The position numbers and the translations under genes are program-made. A stretch of 64,000 bases of DNA. It comes from Spirochaetales bacterium (GTDB taxonomy: Bacteria > Spirochaetota > Spirochaetia > Treponematales > UBA12059). The notes under the pieces are model-generated. The model searched no databases and was not told where the DNA came from. It saw nothing but the letters and a program-made list of their open reading frames with translations. Below are positions 35,079 through 44,306 of this stretch, one piece after another; the first letter of the stretch is position 1, and each line of letters starts with the position of its first letter. Location of the stretch: assembly GCA_016928955.1 (NCBI GenBank), contig JAFGJV010000034.1:1-64000 (forward strand), written 5' to 3'.

Positions 35079-36575
35079 CTACAGTTGTACTTGATCCGGA
35101 TAGTCCTGGCCCGTGAACAGGCGGAACTGGGCCGCTGCCTGGTCCAGGAGCATGGTATGGCCGTTGGTTACCCGGCAGCCCGAGTCCCTGGCCCGTTTGA
35201 GCAGTACCGTTTCCGCGGGGTTGTAGATGGTCTCGAACAGGGCCTCGCCGCCGGAGAACTGGTACCAGTCCAGGGGGTCGCCCGGCTGTCCGCCCTCCAT
35301 GCCCACGCTCGTGGTCTGGACAATCAGGTCGTTGTAGCTTTCTATCAGCTCGACGGCCCGCTCCGTCATGCCCGCCCACGGAAACCCGTACTCTTCGGCC
35401 AGGCGCTTGGCCTTGGGCAAGCTGCGGTTGATGACGCAGGCTTCCACGCCCAGGCCGTGCAGGGTATAGGCCACCGAGCGAGCGGCGCCGCCCGCTCCCA
35501 CGATGCAGGCCCGGAGCCCCTTGAGCTCTGTCCTGCCCAGGAAATGCAGAAGGGCGCTCCTGAAGCCCATGGCGTCCGTGTTGTACCCAGCCCAGCCGGC
35601 CTTGGATCTGACCATGGTGTTGCACGCTCCTATGGCAGCCACCTCCATGGCGCTCTCGCCGAGCAGGGACAGTACCCTCTCCTTGAACGGCACGGTAACC
35701 GATAGGCCTTTTATGTCCAGAAGCTCGGCCAGGCGCATGAAAGCGTCAAGGTCGTCAGCGGGAAAGGGCAGGTAGCGCGCGTCTATGCCGAGTTCGGCAA
35801 AGCCGGCGTTGTGGATATGGGGCGACAGGGAGCCGAGCACGGACGGGCTGCCCAGGATGCCGTACAGGTCCACAGACGCGTCGTCCGAGCCGAGGCGGTA
35901 CTGTTTCCTGAGCACGTCAGGATCCAGCTGGCCGGGAGCGCCGGGTTTGAGGCCGGCGCCGGTGGCACTGGCGTATACCAGCATGCTACCCAGGCGTTCA
36001 GGCAGGATGCGGGTGCAGAAACCGTAGTCGCCCATGCCCGTGACGATGCGCTCGCCGGTTTCCAGGGATCCGAAGAACCGGAACAGGCGCTCGGTATCCT
36101 CTATCCCGCGTGCGTGAGCGGCCAGCTTGGGAATTTCGAAGGGCGACGACGACAGCGACGACCACAGCTCCGGCAGGTTGGCCGGCACGCCGTCTCGGCA
36201 GTGTATGGAACGGATGACCTTGGTGCCGAATATGCGCGCGGCCTCCTGGATGGCGGGAATCTGGAGGTCGTGCTCTATGTCCACATACGCAAAGTTCTTG
36301 CGCTTGTCCTGGTCCGCGAACGCCAGGCCTTTGGCTATGATGACCAGGCGGACGCCCTCCCCCTGGTCAAAGCGGCCGCCGTCCTGCAGGCGCCTGACCG
36401 TCAGTATGGTGGGAAGGCCGGCCTTTTCCGGAAAGGAACGGATGCGGAACATTTCCTGGGGTTCCAGGAAATCCGCGCGCAGTTCCACCAGGTCCACCAC
36501 CTTGCGGTAGCGATCCAGGGCTTCCAGGTTTTTCTCAATGGTCGGGCCGGTCAGGCAGAGGCAGATCTTTGGCAT
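35079..36575 (-). CDS. aroDE: bifunctional 3-dehydroquinate dehydratase / shikimate dehydrogenase
   Basis: A 498-aa fusion catalysing steps 3 and 4 of the shikimate pathway. The first half (about 1-225) is a type I dehydroquinase (VELRADFL, ...TKVIRSIHC with the Schiff-base Lys region). The second half is AroE, with GSLSPHIHNAGF, the catalytic Lys in LSVTVPFKE, GAGGAARSVAY for NADP, and NGHTMLLDQAAAQF. Such fusions are known in plants, Chlamydia and some bacteria. AGGGAGGCGACGC precedes the ATG. Confidence 0.93.
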   Translation of the reverse strand: MPKICLCLTGPTIEKNLEALDRYRKVVDLVELRADFLEPQEMFRIRSFPEKAGLPTILTVRRLQDGGRFDQGEGVRLVIIAKGLAFADQDKRKNFAYVDIEHDLQIPAIQEAARIFGTKVIRSIHCRDGVPANLPELWSSLSSSPFEIPKLAAHARGIEDTERLFRFFGSLETGERIVTGMGDYGFCTRILPERLGSMLVYASATGAGLKPGAPGQLDPDVLRKQYRLGSDDASVDLYGILGSPSVLGSLSPHIHNAGFAELGIDARYLPFPADDLDAFMRLAELLDIKGLSVTVPFKERVLSLLGESAMEVAAIGACNTMVRSKAGWAGYNTDAMGFRSALLHFLGRTELKGLRACIVGAGGAARSVAYTLHGLGVEACVINRSLPKAKRLAEEYGFPWAGMTERAVELIESYNDLIVQTTSVGMEGGQPGDPLDWYQFSGGEALFETIYNPAETVLLKRARDSGCRVTNGHTMLLDQAAAQFRLFTGQDYPDQVQL

Positions 36576-36590
36576 GCGTCGCCTCCCTTG

Positions 36591-36639
36591 CCGGACGCCC
36601 GGCGTCCGGCGCCGTCAACAGGCTTTTTAAACAGCCTGT
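36591..36639 (-). promoter_or_regulatory. two adjacent hairpins between hypothetical gene and aroDE
   Basis: Stems CCGGACGCC/GGCGTCCGG (36591-36609) and ACAGGCT/AGCCTGT (36618-36639) lie in tandem. The second overlaps the stop of the upstream minus-strand gene. They may act as a weak terminator or as a barrier between the two genes. No clear T-tract follows. Confidence 0.4.
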
Positions 36640-37094
36640 CAAAAATCGGCGCGGTAAATATAGAGATCGGTGCGTCCGTCCTGCCCCGTGGCGATACGGA
36701 GACGCACCGGCCAGCCCTGCCCGGGCAGGTCCCACTCGGTGTAATCCTCGCCTGACGATGCTGGAAGCCCCAGGGCCGCCTGTACGCGCTCCAGGTCCGA
36801 GCCGGGCATGAAGCCGAGCACGGGCAGGGGATAGTCGACCGATACCCTAACTTGCCACACCTTGTCCCCGAACAGGAACAGGGAGAACACGCCGTAGTCG
36901 AACACCACGTCGTCCTGCCAGGCTTCCTGACCGCGCACGGCGTATACCCTGGCGGGCGCCCCGTAGCGCTCGAGCGCCTGGGCCGGGGTCAAGCCCAGCA
37001 GTTCCGCAGGATCGTCAGGCAGGCTGGGCGTTTCCGGGCCCTGGGCCGCCGCGGCGGCGCACAGTAAAAAAAGGAGCAAGGCGGCGCGTTTCAT
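36639..37094 (-). CDS. exported hypothetical protein, SmpA/OmlA-like pattern
   Basis: A 151-aa secreted protein with signal peptide MKRAALLLFLLCAAAAAQ. The mature part has LLGLTPAQALERYGAPARVY and SDLERVQAALGLPASS, two LGxxxxxAxxxxGxP-type modules like those in BamE/SmpA-related proteins. Such small proteins are common in spirochaetes with unknown function. The ATG at 37094 starts the signal peptide. Confidence 0.7.
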   Translation of the reverse strand: MKRAALLLFLLCAAAAAQGPETPSLPDDPAELLGLTPAQALERYGAPARVYAVRGQEAWQDDVVFDYGVFSLFLFGDKVWQVRVSVDYPLPVLGFMPGSDLERVQAALGLPASSGEDYTEWDLPGQGWPVRLRIATGQDGRTDLYIYRADF

Positions 37095-37342
37095 CGTGTA
37101 TACTCTACCCGAGGTCGGATGGAGCTTCAAGCGCCAGCCTCACCGCTTGCGCAAAGGCCGTCTTTTTGCTTCACTGGGCGGCGCTTCAACGGGACGCGCA
37201 TGGCCGCCGGCCACCACGGCGGTTTCCCAACGGGGCGCCGACCGGCTCGGAGCCTGTCGGCGCACGGTAGGCGCGTGCCTGGAGCCTCGCACGGCGTCTG
37301 GGGCGGCGATACGGCCGACCCAATTTCAGCAAGGAGCCATTG

Positions 37343-38047
37343 ATGCCAACATCACGTGATTTGGACGACCACAGCAGGAGAATGATCAGTAAACGAATCG
37401 ACGACGCCCTGGCGTATGTGCATGACCTGGCGAACGTGGATACCCTTCATGCCTGCCGGAAACTTTTCCGCTCGCGCGTGCCCCTGCACCTGCGCGCGTA
37501 CGTGGCCGCCGCCCTGCTTCTGGACCAGGCGTCCGGCGGCCACGCGTCGCCCGTAAAAGGCGACAAAGGCAAGCGCCAGCCAGAACGACGCGAGCAGAAC
37601 GGCGGCGGAAAACAGGCCGTCCGGGGCGAGACACGGAACGCTGACCAACGCGGCCGGCAGGCCGACCAGCATAAAGCGCCCAGGGAACCGGCCCCGACGC
37701 GCGAGCGCCGCTACCGCGGGGAGGGCGTGACCCTGTTCGTGAGCGCGGGAAGGCGCCAGCGTTTCTATGCCCGCGTGGCCCTGGATACGCTCTTTGCCCT
37801 GCCCGGCGTCGCCGAGGAACACATAGGCGAAGTCCGCACCATGGACAATTACAGCTTTGTTACCGTTGATCCCGCCGCGGAGGAGCGGATCCTCTCGGGG
37901 CTGAACGGCCGGGATTTCAGGGGCAGGGCGCTCAGCGCCAACCGGGCTCGCAAGAAGGGTGCCCACGGCGAGGACGAGCCGCAGGCCGCCGAGCAGCATG
38001 GCGATGGCGTTGCCGGAACGGAAGAAAATCCTACAGAAGTGTCCTGA
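37343..38047 (+). CDS. DbpA-type RNA-binding domain protein
   Basis: A 234-aa protein. The C-terminal part (about residues 125-205: GVTLFVSAGRRQRFYAR...EEHIGEVRTMDNYSFVTVDP...GLNGRDFRGRALSANRARKK) matches the DbpA RNA-binding domain found at the end of DEAD-box helicases such as DbpA and CsdA. Here it is without the helicase. The N-terminal part is helical and charged, separated by a low-complexity Arg/Gln-rich linker. It is probably a stand-alone RNA chaperone or ribosome-associated protein (inference). AAGGAG supports ATG 37343. Its 3' end overlaps the convergent membrane gene by 17 bp. Confidence 0.75.
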   Translation: MPTSRDLDDHSRRMISKRIDDALAYVHDLANVDTLHACRKLFRSRVPLHLRAYVAAALLLDQASGGHASPVKGDKGKRQPERREQNGGGKQAVRGETRNADQRGRQADQHKAPREPAPTRERRYRGEGVTLFVSAGRRQRFYARVALDTLFALPGVAEEHIGEVRTMDNYSFVTVDPAAEERILSGLNGRDFRGRALSANRARKKGAHGEDEPQAAEQHGDGVAGTEENPTEVS

Positions 38048-38933
38048 GCAGGGCCGCGAACAGCCAGGCGTTGATGGCAAGGGCACCCAGCAGGGACATA
38101 AGGCTGCCGGCCGTTGCCCTGCCGGCGCGAGCGCTCCACAGCCTGGCGTCTTGAGCCCTCCTGAACAGGGACAAATCCCTCTTGGCGCGGCAGAAGCGGG
38201 CCCTGCGCCAGAAATGCCTGTACAGCAGAAAGCCAGCCAGGCCGGGCGGGGCAAACGGCAGTACGGGAGCCAGGGCTGCCGTTAGTATCAGCGCTGATAC
38301 CAGGGCCGGCGCGTCCGAACCGAGCGAAACGGACGCGAGCGCCGACGTCAGCACAAAGCCAAAGGCAAGGGCCGCCTGCCCCAGGGGATTCCAGTACTCG
38401 TTGCGGTGACGGCCGCCCCAGATGGACAGTTCGGCTATGTCCGATGGCTTGCCATCATACAGCACGACCACACCGTTGCAGCCGGCAGGATCCAGCCGGC
38501 TGCTGGCCGCGGACGCCAGCACAAGCCCGGAGGCCAGCACGGCCATTCCGGGCTGGATAGAGGCCACGGACGCCCAGCGCAGTCGCTCAACCGTAGCGCC
38601 GTAGGTTTTGTCGTCGCCGCGGGCGGCCTCGGGCTGGCTCAGCAGGAACAGGGAACCGGCGGCCATGTCCACTTCCAGGCTGCAGTTTTGGCAACGCACC
38701 CAGATGCCCGTCTGCCCGCCCAGGGCTTCCACCCGGCCTTCCACGCGCGCGGGAACGGGGGGCTCATCGGGCCTGGGCACGGACGCGGCGTCCATGAGCG
38801 GCAGGGCGGCGGCCTTGCCCACGGCCGACCTGAAGGACCGCCAGCGGGCCCTGGCCGTGAAGGCGCCGGCAACGGGGAGCAAGGCGTAGAACACGATGGC
38901 CGCGGCAATGGCGGCCCAGACGCTGGCGAGCAT
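38031..38933 (-). CDS. integral membrane protein of unknown function
   Basis: A 300-aa protein with hydrophobic segments at about 5-25, 130-150, 195-245 and 275-298. A hydrophilic segment (about 55-130) contains a single WVRCQNCSLEV Cys pair. I recognise no family. It is divergent from the MBL gene with only 50 bp between, so a shared promoter region is likely. Confidence 0.7.
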   Translation of the reverse strand: MLASVWAAIAAAIVFYALLPVAGAFTARARWRSFRSAVGKAAALPLMDAASVPRPDEPPVPARVEGRVEALGGQTGIWVRCQNCSLEVDMAAGSLFLLSQPEAARGDDKTYGATVERLRWASVASIQPGMAVLASGLVLASAASSRLDPAGCNGVVVLYDGKPSDIAELSIWGGRHRNEYWNPLGQAALAFGFVLTSALASVSLGSDAPALVSALILTAALAPVLPFAPPGLAGFLLYRHFWRRARFCRAKRDLSLFRRAQDARLWSARAGRATAGSLMSLLGALAINAWLFAALLRTLL

Positions 38934-38983
38934 GGTTGGCCTCCGCTTGTCATGACCCCGCGCGGCCGGTAGTATGGACGGGC

Positions 38984-39649
38984 ATGGTTAGGCAATTCAG
39001 TGTAGGACCGATAGGCGAGAACGTCTACGTAGTGGAACGCCCCGGAGAGCCTGTAGTGGTGGTGGATCCTGGCGCGGACGCGGACCGCATTCTGTCGGAA
39101 ACCCTTGAGGCGGCGGAACGAGTTAAAAACCGCGCGGTCCACGTGGTGTGCACGCACGGACACCTGGACCACGTGGCCGCCGCTCCGGGCCTGCTGGCGG
39201 GGCTTAAGGGAGCCGGGCTGGAGGCTCGGCTGTTTGCCCCGGCAGGGGACAGGCAGTACTTTGGTGATACGGCTGAGGCCGTCAATCGGCAGGTCTTCAA
39301 GGACATCCGGGCCAACGCTTTTTTTACGCGTTTCTGGACACCCATACCAGAGGCGGACGTGTACTACGACGACGGGTACGTCTTTCCGGGCACCGGGATT
39401 CGGGCCATGCATACGCCCGGGCACACCCCTGGTTCGTCCTGTCTCCTTGTTGAAGGCGGCTCCATACTGCTGGCCGGGGACACGCTCTTCCGCTATGGCC
39501 GTGGCCGCACGGACACTTTTGACGCCGACGAGGCGGCCATCGTGTCGTCCATCCGCACGCGCATCCTGGAACTCCCTGACACCGTGCGCGTCATGCCGGG
39601 CCACGGGCCGTCCAGCACCATCGGGCAGGAACGCCCGCTCTATCCCTGA
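38984..39649 (+). CDS. MBL-fold metallo-hydrolase (glyoxalase II-like)
   Basis: A 221-aa metallo-beta-lactamase-fold hydrolase with metal-binding HGHLDHVAA, HTPGHTPGS, LAGDTLF and PGHGP. Length and motifs match the small glyoxalase II-like family of thioester hydrolases (YcbL-like). The substrate is unknown. The ATG at 38984 begins the conserved N-terminus (VGPIGENVYV); the TTG at 38936 is less likely. Confidence 0.88.
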   Translation: MVRQFSVGPIGENVYVVERPGEPVVVVDPGADADRILSETLEAAERVKNRAVHVVCTHGHLDHVAAAPGLLAGLKGAGLEARLFAPAGDRQYFGDTAEAVNRQVFKDIRANAFFTRFWTPIPEADVYYDDGYVFPGTGIRAMHTPGHTPGSSCLLVEGGSILLAGDTLFRYGRGRTDTFDADEAAIVSSIRTRILELPDTVRVMPGHGPSSTIGQERPLYP

Positions 39650-39666
39650 TCCCAGACGGAGGATCC

Positions 39667-40767
39667 ATGAACATCCTGCGTATCTCGGCGTGCGCCTGCG
39701 CGCTGTTCTTGCTGTCCTGTTCCAGCGCCCCGTCCACCGCCGAGCGTACGGAACTGGCTCTCGGGACCGTGTGTTCCGTCCGTGTGCTAGACGGCGCGAG
39801 CGAAAAGGCTTTAGACGACGCATTTGCGCGGCTGGCGGCCATAGAGGCCGAGATGAGCGCCAACGACCCCGGTACGCTGGTGGACCAGGTCAACCAGGCG
39901 GCCGGCGGCCAGGCCGTGGCCGTGCCTGACGACCTGCGCTACGTAACCCGCAAGGCCCTTGAGTACGCCGCCCTGTCCGACGGGGCCTTTGACCCGACCA
40001 TAGGCCCCCTGGTCAAACTGTGGGGCATTGGCACGGAGGACGAGCGCGTGCCTTCAGCCGACGAGGTAAGCGCCGCCCTGGCCATGGTGGACAGGTGGCT
40101 TCTTGAGCTGGACGACCAGGCCGGCACCCTGCGCCTGGCCAAGCCAGGCATGCGCCTGGATCTTGGTGCCATAGCCAAAGGCTACGCCGCGGACGAAGCC
40201 GGACGAATACTGGCGGAGCAGGGAGTGACGGCGGCGGTCATAGACCTGGGCGGCAACGTCAAGGTGGTGGGCAGGAAACCCGACGGGTCGCCCTGGAAAA
40301 TAGGCGTTCAGAATCCGTTTGACGACCGCGGGGCGTACATAGGCATAGTCACGGTGACAGGCGATCGCACCGTGGTCACCAGCGGCGTGTACGAGCGCTA
40401 TTTCCTGGGCGACGACGGCACGCACTACCATCACATCCTGGACACGCGAACGGGCTACCCGGTGCGCAACGGCCTTGCGTCGGTGACCATCATCGCCAGC
40501 TCGAGCATAGACGCCGACGGCCTGTCCACCACGCTGTTCGCCCTGGGCCTGGACAAGGGGCTGGCCCTTGCCAACAGCCTGGACTGGATGGAGGCCGTCT
40601 TTATCGACGAGGACAAACGCGTATACCTAAGCGACGGAGCCCAGGCCATCTTTGAGCTGACGGACGACTCGTTCGTCCTGGCTCAGGCGGACCTACGCGA
40701 ACCGAGCTTGAGCGACACGAACACCCAGGGCGCTCCCAGCGAGGTCCAGACGCCTACCAGCCCGTAA
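39667..40767 (+). CDS. apbE: FAD:protein FMN transferase (ApbE lipoprotein)
   Basis: A 366-aa lipoprotein (LLSCSS lipobox) that transfers FMN onto Thr/Ser of target proteins in the periplasm, typically Rnf/Nqr subunits. Characteristic segments: ELALGTVCSV, SDGAFDPTIGPLVKLWG, LDLGAIAKGYAADEA, DLGGNVKVVG, SGVYERYF, YHHILDTRTGYP and the metal-binding DADGLSTTLFALG. Strong GGAGGATCC upstream of the ATG. Its 3' end overlaps the convergent PAP2 gene by 85 bp. Rnf or Nqr genes are not in the window but are implied. Confidence 0.93.
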   Translation: MNILRISACACALFLLSCSSAPSTAERTELALGTVCSVRVLDGASEKALDDAFARLAAIEAEMSANDPGTLVDQVNQAAGGQAVAVPDDLRYVTRKALEYAALSDGAFDPTIGPLVKLWGIGTEDERVPSADEVSAALAMVDRWLLELDDQAGTLRLAKPGMRLDLGAIAKGYAADEAGRILAEQGVTAAVIDLGGNVKVVGRKPDGSPWKIGVQNPFDDRGAYIGIVTVTGDRTVVTSGVYERYFLGDDGTHYHHILDTRTGYPVRNGLASVTIIASSSIDADGLSTTLFALGLDKGLALANSLDWMEAVFIDEDKRVYLSDGAQAIFELTDDSFVLAQADLREPSLSDTNTQGAPSEVQTPTSP

Positions 40768-41573
40768 CGGACGAACCTGGCCAGGGCGTACAGGCTCTGG
40801 CCCTCGTCCGGCGACACCAGCTTGCCGCCCACGTACACCACGGCCAATCCGGCCAGGCCCAGGCCCAGGCGCGCAAGTTTCTGCCACGGCGACCCAGCCC
40901 TGGCGTCAAAGCCCACCTTGTCGAACATGAACGCGGCGCCCACGGCGGTGCCGAAAAATACGCCGGACAGGTTGGTTTCCTCAGGCAGAAGGGCGTTCAT
41001 GCCCAGGGCGGCCACAGCCGCCAGGATAACCTTGACGCGGATATTAGCCTTGCCCAGGAAATTTTCCGCGCCGTGCCCAAAGAAGAACCACGCCAGCGCT
41101 ATACCCCAGCCCAGGAACCAGCCCAGGAAGAGATCCGTGGGAAAGTGGACGCCCAGGTAAATCCTGGTAAAGCCGATGACAATGGGCACCAGGATGGCCA
41201 ATAGAAGGCCCCAGGGTTTTCTGATTTTGGGCGCCAGAAGGCCCCAGAATACGGCTGTTCCCTGGGAATGTCCCGACGGAAGGCCGTAACTGCTCTCGTG
41301 GGACAGGGCTACCCCCGGATCCAGGTCAAAGGGACGGGGCTGGCGGAACACCACCTTGAGCCAGGAATTCAGGAAGGCCGACCCCAGCACGATCAGCCCG
41401 AAACGGACGCCAAAGCGCTCGTCAAAGCACCAGAAAATGACAGGCAGGGCAAGCAGGTAAAAGTACTCCGAACCGGCCAGGGTAAGCACTTTCATGATTT
41501 CGGTCAGTACGGGATTGGCGATGGTTTGTACGGCCTGGACCACGTCCAGGCCCCAGGCAAGCACGGGCTCCAT
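40683..41573 (-). CDS. PAP2-family membrane phosphatase
   Basis: A 296-aa polytopic membrane protein of the PAP2 (type 2 phosphatidic acid phosphatase) superfamily with the three active motifs: KVVFRQPRP, PSGH (with catalytic His) and TRIYLGVHFPTD. It probably dephosphorylates a lipid phosphate such as phosphatidate or undecaprenyl diphosphate on the outer face of the inner membrane. An additional C-terminal membrane half is present, larger than minimal PAP2 proteins. Confidence 0.88.
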   Translation of the reverse strand: MEPVLAWGLDVVQAVQTIANPVLTEIMKVLTLAGSEYFYLLALPVIFWCFDERFGVRFGLIVLGSAFLNSWLKVVFRQPRPFDLDPGVALSHESSYGLPSGHSQGTAVFWGLLAPKIRKPWGLLLAILVPIVIGFTRIYLGVHFPTDLFLGWFLGWGIALAWFFFGHGAENFLGKANIRVKVILAAVAALGMNALLPEETNLSGVFFGTAVGAAFMFDKVGFDARAGSPWQKLARLGLGLAGLAVVYVGGKLVSPDEGQSLYALARFVRYGLVGVWTSLGAPWVFVSLKLGSRRSA

Positions 41574-41633
41574 GTGTCGCTCCTACAGCGGGGTTACTAG
41601 CCGGCATCGGCTGTTGGACATTCAGGCTGCCGT

Positions 41634-44045
41634 CTACACGGCCAGCGGCTGGCCCGATTCCAGGAAAGCGCGGAATTCGTGCTCGGGGACCGGGGCGGAG
41701 AAGAGGTAGCCCTGGTACGCGTCGCAGAAAATCGTGTCCAGGAACAGCATCTGGTCCCGCCGCTCTATGCCCTCGGCCACCACGCTGAAGCTCAGAGTGT
41801 GGGCCATGTCCACTATGGCTGACGCGATTATCGTGGCCTTTCGGTCGTGCGGCAAGGGGTCGATGAAGGATTTGTCCAGCTTGACCGTGTCCACGGGGTA
41901 GTCCTTGAGCTTGGAAAAGGACGAGTAGCCGGTGCCGAAATCGTCTATCGATATGGCCGAGCCCAGATCCTTGAGTTTCAGCAGCTTGCGTATGCCCTCA
42001 CGCTCGTTCTCCATGATGCCTGTTTCCGTGATCTCGAATTCCAGCAGGCGGGGATCCAGGCCGGTGGAATCCAGGGCCCGCTTGATGTCGTCTATCAGGT
42101 CTTCCCGGCCGAACTGCCTGGGTGACAGGTTCACCGATATGGGTACCTTGGGCAGGCCCGCGGAGAACCAGGATGACGCCGTCTGGCAGGTCATACGCAG
42201 CATCAGGGAGCCGATGGAGTCTATGTTGCCGCTTTTCTCCGCCACGTCTATGAAGTAGGCGGGGCTCTTGAGCTCGCCGCTCGGATGACGCCAGCGCACC
42301 AGGGACTCCGCCCCGATAATGCAGCCGTTCCGGTCCACCTTGGGCTGGAAATACGGCAAGAGGCCGCCCCGCTCCAGGGCCACGTTCAGGTCGTTCTCTA
42401 TTTTCTGCCTCTTGATGATGTCGCCGTTGAGCCTGGCGTCAAAGAGTCGATAGCGGTCCCTGCCGGATTCCTTGGCCATGTACAGGGCGGTTTCCGCGTT
42501 CCGTATCAGGTCCTCGGCGTTGCGGCCGTCGTTGGGATAGAGCGCCACGCCAATGGAAGCGGACAGCTTGACGTCCTCGCCTATGTCCAGATGGACCGGC
42601 TGGCGGAAGGCCATGCGCGCCTTGCCGATGATTTCCTTTATGTGGTCCTGGGAGCGGATGTCCGGGAACAGGGCAAAGAATTTGTCGCCCCGGTAGCGGG
42701 ACACCACGTCGTCGTTCCTGAACGAAGCGCGGAGCCAGCCCGCGGCGGTTTTCAGCACCTGGTCGCCTATGTCCGTGCCGAACAGGTCGTTGACGCGCTT
42801 GAAGCGGTCCAGGCCCAGGGCCATGACGGCGAACACGCGGTTGCGGTTCCTGGCTATGGTGACCGTGCGCTCCACCGCCTGTATGAAGCTGTCCCGGTTA
42901 GGGAGGCTGGTCAGCGGGTCGTAGTGCTGGTAGAACTCCGCGCGGGCCTCGGCCGTTCGCTGCCTGGTCATGTCGCGGAGGGTCATCAACACGGCCTGGA
43001 TGTCCGGGTTATGGAGATAGTTGGACGCCATGGCCTCCACGGGAAGCTCGGTGCCGTCTTTTCTGGCGAGGGAAAAGAACGACGAGAAGGTAGGAGTCCC
43101 GGCCAGGAGGCTGGAGGCGAACATGGCGCGCTGATCCCTGGCCTGGTCGTCCGGCAGGAAGGAGAACAGTTCCCGGCCAGACAGTTCGTCCGGTGAGAAG
43201 CCGGTGAGCGACTGCACGGCCTGGCCGCATATCCTGATCCGGCCGTCTGCGTCCAGGAGCAGGACTATGTCCGCGCTGTGCTCAACCAGGCCCTGGAACA
43301 GGGCTTGGTGCCGTCGTATCTCGTTCCGCGACTGGCCAAGGGAGCGGCTGGCCGCATCCGTCTCAGCGCGTTCCTCGCGGAGGAGCGCCTCGAACGCGGC
43401 GGCCTCCTTCCTGGCTATCAGGGCCTCCTGCGCTGAGCGGGCAGTCTGCCTGCACAGAAAGCCCACGCCTATGAGGAACACGGCGTCCATGAACAGGAAC
43501 GGCCAGGCCAGGTTGACTGCCCCTGGCGAGAGGCCGGGGAAGGGCAGGGACGCCGACGCCGAACCGGCAGCCAGCGCGCCCAGCAGGGCCGTTGACGCCG
43601 ACAGCATCCAGAAACCGGGGCCTATGCCCAGAAAGAAACCGGCCAGCAAGGGCGCCCCGCACAGCAGGGCTATGCCCTCGGCCGTGTACGATCCCCCCAC
43701 CACAAAGGTCCCCGCTCCGGCCAGCCAGAACATAGCGGCCATGGTATAGAACAGCGTGGCTGGCCGTAAGCCGCGCTGGAAATACAGGATCAGGGCCACG
43801 ATGATGGAAGCTACGCGTATCATCAGGATGGGGCCGGGCCTGCCCTGGGCGGCTTCCACAACGGGTCCGGCCAAGGCGCAGGTAACGGCTATCAGGGTGA
43901 GAAGCAGGATGGCCCTGGCGGCGTTCTCTCGGCAGTAGGTTATATCATGCTCGCGGGCCGGCTTGGCCGGTCGCGTAGCCTCGGACAGGAACTCCTTGAG
44001 GCTGGTGAGAAAGGGGCCAGCTAGTCGATCCGGCCGTTCGCCCAT
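41634..44045 (-). CDS. membrane PAS-GGDEF(degenerate)-EAL protein, c-di-GMP phosphodiesterase
   Basis: An 803-aa protein with about six to seven N-terminal transmembrane helices (residues 50-215) and a coiled coil, then PAS (about 255-375). A GGDEF-fold domain (about 390-550) follows, with the signature changed to RGDKF. An EAL domain (about 555-800) has ESLVRW, VNLSP, EITET, DDFGTGYSS, KLDKSFI and VVAEGIE. The cyclase site is lost while the phosphodiesterase acids are kept. It should degrade c-di-GMP, perhaps with GTP as allosteric input on the GGDEF-like domain (known for some such proteins). The start at 44045 follows the real N-terminus; the frame extending through the tRNA is false. Confidence 0.9.
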   Translation of the reverse strand: MGERPDRLAGPFLTSLKEFLSEATRPAKPAREHDITYCRENAARAILLLTLIAVTCALAGPVVEAAQGRPGPILMIRVASIIVALILYFQRGLRPATLFYTMAAMFWLAGAGTFVVGGSYTAEGIALLCGAPLLAGFFLGIGPGFWMLSASTALLGALAAGSASASLPFPGLSPGAVNLAWPFLFMDAVFLIGVGFLCRQTARSAQEALIARKEAAAFEALLREERAETDAASRSLGQSRNEIRRHQALFQGLVEHSADIVLLLDADGRIRICGQAVQSLTGFSPDELSGRELFSFLPDDQARDQRAMFASSLLAGTPTFSSFFSLARKDGTELPVEAMASNYLHNPDIQAVLMTLRDMTRQRTAEARAEFYQHYDPLTSLPNRDSFIQAVERTVTIARNRNRVFAVMALGLDRFKRVNDLFGTDIGDQVLKTAAGWLRASFRNDDVVSRYRGDKFFALFPDIRSQDHIKEIIGKARMAFRQPVHLDIGEDVKLSASIGVALYPNDGRNAEDLIRNAETALYMAKESGRDRYRLFDARLNGDIIKRQKIENDLNVALERGGLLPYFQPKVDRNGCIIGAESLVRWRHPSGELKSPAYFIDVAEKSGNIDSIGSLMLRMTCQTASSWFSAGLPKVPISVNLSPRQFGREDLIDDIKRALDSTGLDPRLLEFEITETGIMENEREGIRKLLKLKDLGSAISIDDFGTGYSSFSKLKDYPVDTVKLDKSFIDPLPHDRKATIIASAIVDMAHTLSFSVVAEGIERRDQMLFLDTIFCDAYQGYLFSAPVPEHEFRAFLESGQPLAV

Positions 44046-44222
44046 GCCCACAGTGTAAGGGCGGGTCGTCGGCACCGCAAGGCTCGCAATCGATTTCGCT
44101 GGATTTCGCTCGTATTGACTGCGGGGCTGCGGACGTAGTACAAAAAACGCCAGCGGGCGCACGGTGTCAGGGCCCGCGAGTAGCCAAAACGTCCGAGCGC
44201 GGATATTCTGGCAAGCGTCAGG

Positions 44223-44305
44223 GCCGGCATGGTGGAATGGCAGACACGGCAGACTCAAAATCTGCTGTCCGCAAGGATGTGTGGGTTCAAGTCCCACTGC
44301 CGGCA
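44223..44305 (+). tRNA. tRNA-Leu (anticodon CAA)
   Basis: An 83-nt type II tRNA. Acceptor stem GCCGGCA (44223-44229) pairs with TGCCGGC (44298-44304), with A as discriminator at 44305. The anticodon stem GCAGA/TCTGC encloses CTCAAAA, giving anticodon CAA (reads UUG). A long variable arm and a TTCAAGT T-loop in GTGGG/CCCAC are present. CCA is not encoded. Confidence 0.95.
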
Positions 44306-44306
44306 A

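Noticed and set aside
35041-35625. Upstream extension of the era frame
   Set aside because: It lies out of frame within aroDE; era homologues begin at 35040.
44223-44305. tRNA-Leu as an integration site for an element
   Set aside because: No partial tRNA duplicate, integrase or composition change was seen downstream; the following gene has normal GC content.
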